Source: Deltaproteobacteria bacterium UBA5329 (GTDB lineage Bacteria > Desulfobacterota > Syntrophorhabdia > Syntrophorhabdales > Syntrophorhabdaceae). Taken from it: 13,640 nt of DNA. A program made the translations under genes and the position numbers. Below are positions 11,381 to 13,640 of the stretch, one piece after another. The stretch lies in assembly GCA_002408185.1 (NCBI GenBank), contig DHQV01000071.1, forward strand, positions 434 through 14,073. Reading direction: 5' to 3'. Under the pieces are notes generated by a model. It had not been told where the DNA came from and did not search any database. It saw only the letters and a program-made list of their open reading frames with translations. Within the stretch, counting starts at the first letter, position 1; every line of letters begins with the position of its first letter.

Positions 11381-12874
11381 ATGACAATACATTTCGTTAT
11401 CAAGACAAGAGCTATGCCGGGGCCGGGAATCGAGGAAGATGTGTTCGGGCCTGGCGGGGCGGGCAATTCATCGCCTGACGATCCTTTTTTTCACGATCAA
11501 AACGAAGCGTACGATCTTTTTCCCGAATCCGGTGCCGACCCCGTCGAAACCATACGGGGGTCTGCCTGGTCAAGGCCGGCAACAGACACAGATGAAAAAG
11601 ACTATTCGGATTCGGAAACAGCCAACAACATAATCGGGGCATATCTGAAGGACATGAACCATATTTCACTTCTCTCGGCCGAAGAAGAGCGTTATATAGG
11701 GAAGATGGCTGAAGAAGCCGACAAAGAGGCCATGAATATATTGTTCAGCATGCCGGAGGCCATCGATGAGCTTCTGGAGATAGGCAGGCAGGTCAAAGAG
11801 GGGAGCCTTAATGTTTTCGACATAGTAAAGAAGGCTCACGAAACAGGTTGTACGGACGCAGACAGGGAGAAATATAGAAAAAAGACTATCCTTACCATAA
11901 ATAGAATAGCAAGACTTCTCGAGAAAAGAGAGGTGCCGGCAGACGAAAGAAGAACCGGCAACGATGACCATACCGTAAGACCGGGCAGGATGAACAATAA
12001 GATGGAGAGGCTCCTTCTTGATCTAAGGCTCAACAAGAAGGTTCTGGCCGCGATCGCCAGGAAGATCACGCGACAGGCGCGGCTGATGAGCGATGGCGAG
12101 GCGGCCGTTACAAAAATGAAACTGTCGGAGCTCGGCGAGATCGAAAATAGACTGAAGATCATCAGGAACAAACTCGTTCAGGCAAACTTGAGGCTGGTGA
12201 TCAACGTTGCAAGAAGGTACCAGAATCGGGGACTATCTTTCCTTGACCTTATCCAGGAAGGCAATATGGGGCTCATGAAGGCTGCGGAAAAATTTGATTA
12301 TGAGAAAGGTTATAAATTCTCCACATACTCAACATGGTGGATCAGGCAGGCCATTACCCGGGCAATCGCAGACCATGGACGCACGATCAGGATACCGGTC
12401 CATGTACTGGAAACCAAAAACAAGATAAACAAGGCGGCCACGGCTCTCTTTCAAGAGTTGGGAGACAACCCCATCGCCGAGGATATCTCACGTAAAACCG
12501 GACTCACCGTGGAGAAGGTCAGGAAGACCATGAAGATCTCCGGTTCGCCCGTGTCGATCGAAACCGCGATTGGAGATAATGAATCCACGCTCGGCGACTT
12601 TATAGCGGACCCCGACGCGCCTTCACCTCTTGCGGAGTTTATAGACGTCTCTCTCAAGGAACAGATAGATTTAGTTTTATCAACGCTCACACCCCGGGAA
12701 GAAAAGGTCGTCAGGATGCGGCTCGGCATTGGCGAAGCGACCGATTATACCCTGGAAGAAGTGGGAAACCTGTTTGGATTGACCCGTGAGCGCATCCGCC
12801 AGATCGAGGCAAAGGCCCTGAAAAAGCTGCGGCACCCTCAAAGGCGAAGCAGACTGGAGAGTTTCCGGGAATAA
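11381..12874 (+). CDS. rpoD: RpoD-type sigma-70 factor lacking region 1.1
   Basis: About 497 residues. Region 1.2 is at about 82-113 (NNIIGAYLKDMNHISLLSAE). A non-conserved region follows (115-258). Region 2 is at about 264-338 with NLRLVINVARRYQNRGLSF, LDLIQEGNMGLMKAAEKFDY and the -10-recognising FSTYSTWWIRQAITRAIADH. Region 3 starts TIRIPVHVLETKNK. Region 4 ends with YTLEEVGNLFGLTRERIRQI, the -35-binding helix-turn-helix. Regions 2.4 and 4.2 match housekeeping sigma factors, so it should read TTGACA/TATAAT-type promoters like the two in this window. The first 80 residues are acidic and low in conservation and do not resemble region 1.1. A primary RpoD is usually near 580-600 residues with that region, so this may be a second RpoD-like sigma. 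The ATG at 11381 is preferred over a GTG at 11375 because GAGGTG is the ribosome binding site. Confidence 0.93.
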   Translation: MTIHFVIKTRAMPGPGIEEDVFGPGGAGNSSPDDPFFHDQNEAYDLFPESGADPVETIRGSAWSRPATDTDEKDYSDSETANNIIGAYLKDMNHISLLSAEEERYIGKMAEEADKEAMNILFSMPEAIDELLEIGRQVKEGSLNVFDIVKKAHETGCTDADREKYRKKTILTINRIARLLEKREVPADERRTGNDDHTVRPGRMNNKMERLLLDLRLNKKVLAAIARKITRQARLMSDGEAAVTKMKLSELGEIENRLKIIRNKLVQANLRLVINVARRYQNRGLSFLDLIQEGNMGLMKAAEKFDYEKGYKFSTYSTWWIRQAITRAIADHGRTIRIPVHVLETKNKINKAATALFQELGDNPIAEDISRKTGLTVEKVRKTMKISGSPVSIETAIGDNESTLGDFIADPDAPSPLAEFIDVSLKEQIDLVLSTLTPREEKVVRMRLGIGEATDYTLEEVGNLFGLTRERIRQIEAKALKKLRHPQRRSRLESFRE

Positions 12875-12885
12875 GGGAAGTACTG

Positions 12886-12938
12886 GGGACGTCCTTGAGC
12901 ATGCCAATATCTTGGCCCTGAAGGACCGGGACGTCCTT
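12886..12938 (+). repeat. Paired GGGACGTCCTT direct repeats with hairpin
   Basis: GGGACGTCCTT occurs at 12886-12896 and again at 12928-12938, 42 bases apart, just after the sigma gene. The second copy forms AAGGAC (12921-12926), a CGGGAC loop and GTCCTT (12933-12938). The pair may be REP-like intergenic sequence and could also act as an end-of-gene hairpin between the convergent sigma and PdxJ-like genes. Confidence 0.5.
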
Positions 12939-13037
12939 AAAAGTGTGAATTTGAGACGTGAAATGCCCCCTGAAGGCGCAGCGACGCCGTGCCTGTTGTC
13001 TCGAGGAAGCATGGTATAATCATCCTGCCGGAAAATG

Positions 13038-13640
13038 TTAATCCAGCACGTCCATCATTTCCTGTACCGCTTTCGATAACCCGACGGAATCAGATCTCGA
13101 TAGTATTGCACGACCGATATTCAACTCGAGGAGTTCTCTGGCATGTAAAATAGGCACAACATTTCTGTAGTTGAGCCCACCTCCGGCGTTGATTTTTATC
13201 CTTATGCCGGCGGCATGTTCTGACGCCCTGTATATCCTGTCAATTTCTTTTTCGATCTCGGCTTTATCCGAGGTTTTGCTGTATGCAGCGGTGCAAATCT
13301 CTATGAAGTCGGCGCCGCATCCTTTCGCGAGGTCAATTGCCTCTCTATCGGGCTCCACCGAAAGGCATACCGGTATACCCTGAACATGGAGCAATTCGAC
13401 AATGTTCTTGATATCCGCGAATTCCTTTTTGATATCGAGAGTGTTTGATGCTTTTTCGCCGGTTTCCTCCGGAACTATTGTGACCCTGTCCGGCCGCAAT
13501 TCTGCTGCGATATTTATCAGTCCGTCCGATAGGGATGTCTCGATATAAAATTTTCCATTTATCGGGATTGTATTCCTCATTGCCCACACAGCGCCGCTTT
13601 TTATAACTTCGCCGGGAAGACCCCTCTCCTTCAGGGGAGG
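13038..13640 (-). CDS. PdxJ-like protein with altered active site (partial, runs off edge)
   Basis: The minus-strand frame is open to the right edge (codons begin PPLKERGLPGEVIKSGAVWA), so the N-terminus lies outside. What is seen is the C-terminal three quarters of a pyridoxine 5'-phosphate synthase TIM barrel: FYIETSLSDGLINIAAELRP, DRVTIVPEE, GIPVCLSVEPDREAIDLAK, GADFIEICTAAYS, GGGLNYRNVVPI, LLELNIGRAIL and VGLSKAVQEM. The barrel glutamate (YIETS, for LEMA) is kept. However, the loop usually AGHGLTY reads AGGGLNY, the usual ELHTG reads EICTA, the usual NIGHAII reads NIGRAIL, and the TTEGG phosphate-loop region is shortened. These replace the catalytic histidine and several ligand-binding positions, so ordinary vitamin B6 synthesis is doubtful. 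It is convergent with the sigma gene. It may be a diverged paralogue with a new activity. Confidence 0.8.
   Translation of the reverse strand, partial: PPLKERGLPGEVIKSGAVWAMRNTIPINGKFYIETSLSDGLINIAAELRPDRVTIVPEETGEKASNTLDIKKEFADIKNIVELLHVQGIPVCLSVEPDREAIDLAKGCGADFIEICTAAYSKTSDKAEIEKEIDRIYRASEHAAGIRIKINAGGGLNYRNVVPILHARELLELNIGRAILSRSDSVGLSKAVQEMMDVLD

Overview
The window looks like a chromosomal piece of a Gram-negative anaerobe. An outer-membrane TonB-dependent receptor proves a diderm. The cytidylate kinase-like protein, NifU-like genes, GTTTCAR-type intergenic heptamers and the style of the metal-uptake locus suggest Desulfobacterota (a Syntrophorhabdus/Syntrophobacter-like lineage). That placement is an inference from pattern memory, not a search result. 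Both edges cut through open reading frames.

Left part (1-3000): a zinc-ribbon protein and a cytidylate kinase-like protein lie on the minus strand, the latter behind a very good sigma-70 promoter. Between them is a 165-bp segment bounded by a perfect 14-bp inverted repeat, holding a possible small membrane-protein ORF. Next comes a gene graveyard (about 1731-2903): a 5'-truncated, frameshifted four-helix-bundle protein, a broken NifU-like gene, a TnpB (IS200/IS605 OrfB) remnant with its core deleted, and an intact NifU-like paralogue that lacks the family's cysteine pair. Three separate 28-bp arrays, each of four GTTTCAR-like heptamers, sit in the intergenic spaces.

Centre (3051-9851): one long minus-strand operon for uptake of a metal or metal chelate. 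In transcription order it contains a promoter overlapped by repeated AT-rich operator-like sites, a truncated and frameshifted TonB, a substrate-binding-protein-like protein with no signal peptide, a G3E-type GTPase with two CxxC pairs, an ABC ATPase with an N-terminal extension, a TonB-dependent receptor, and a periplasmic class III binding protein. It ends in a hairpin that contains the last stop codon. No inner-membrane permease is encoded in the window. The leaderless binding protein, GTPase and ATPase form a soluble set that I recall recurring together in other anaerobes but for which I know no described function. It is the best candidate here for an undescribed system.

Right part (9900-13640): on the plus strand, a doubtful small ORF, a cold-shock protein with a textbook terminator, a small coiled-coil hypothetical protein and an RpoD-type sigma factor lacking recognisable region 1.1. 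Convergent to the sigma gene, and running off the right edge, is a PdxJ (pyridoxine 5'-phosphate synthase) homologue in which several conserved active-site positions, including the AGHGL histidine, are replaced.
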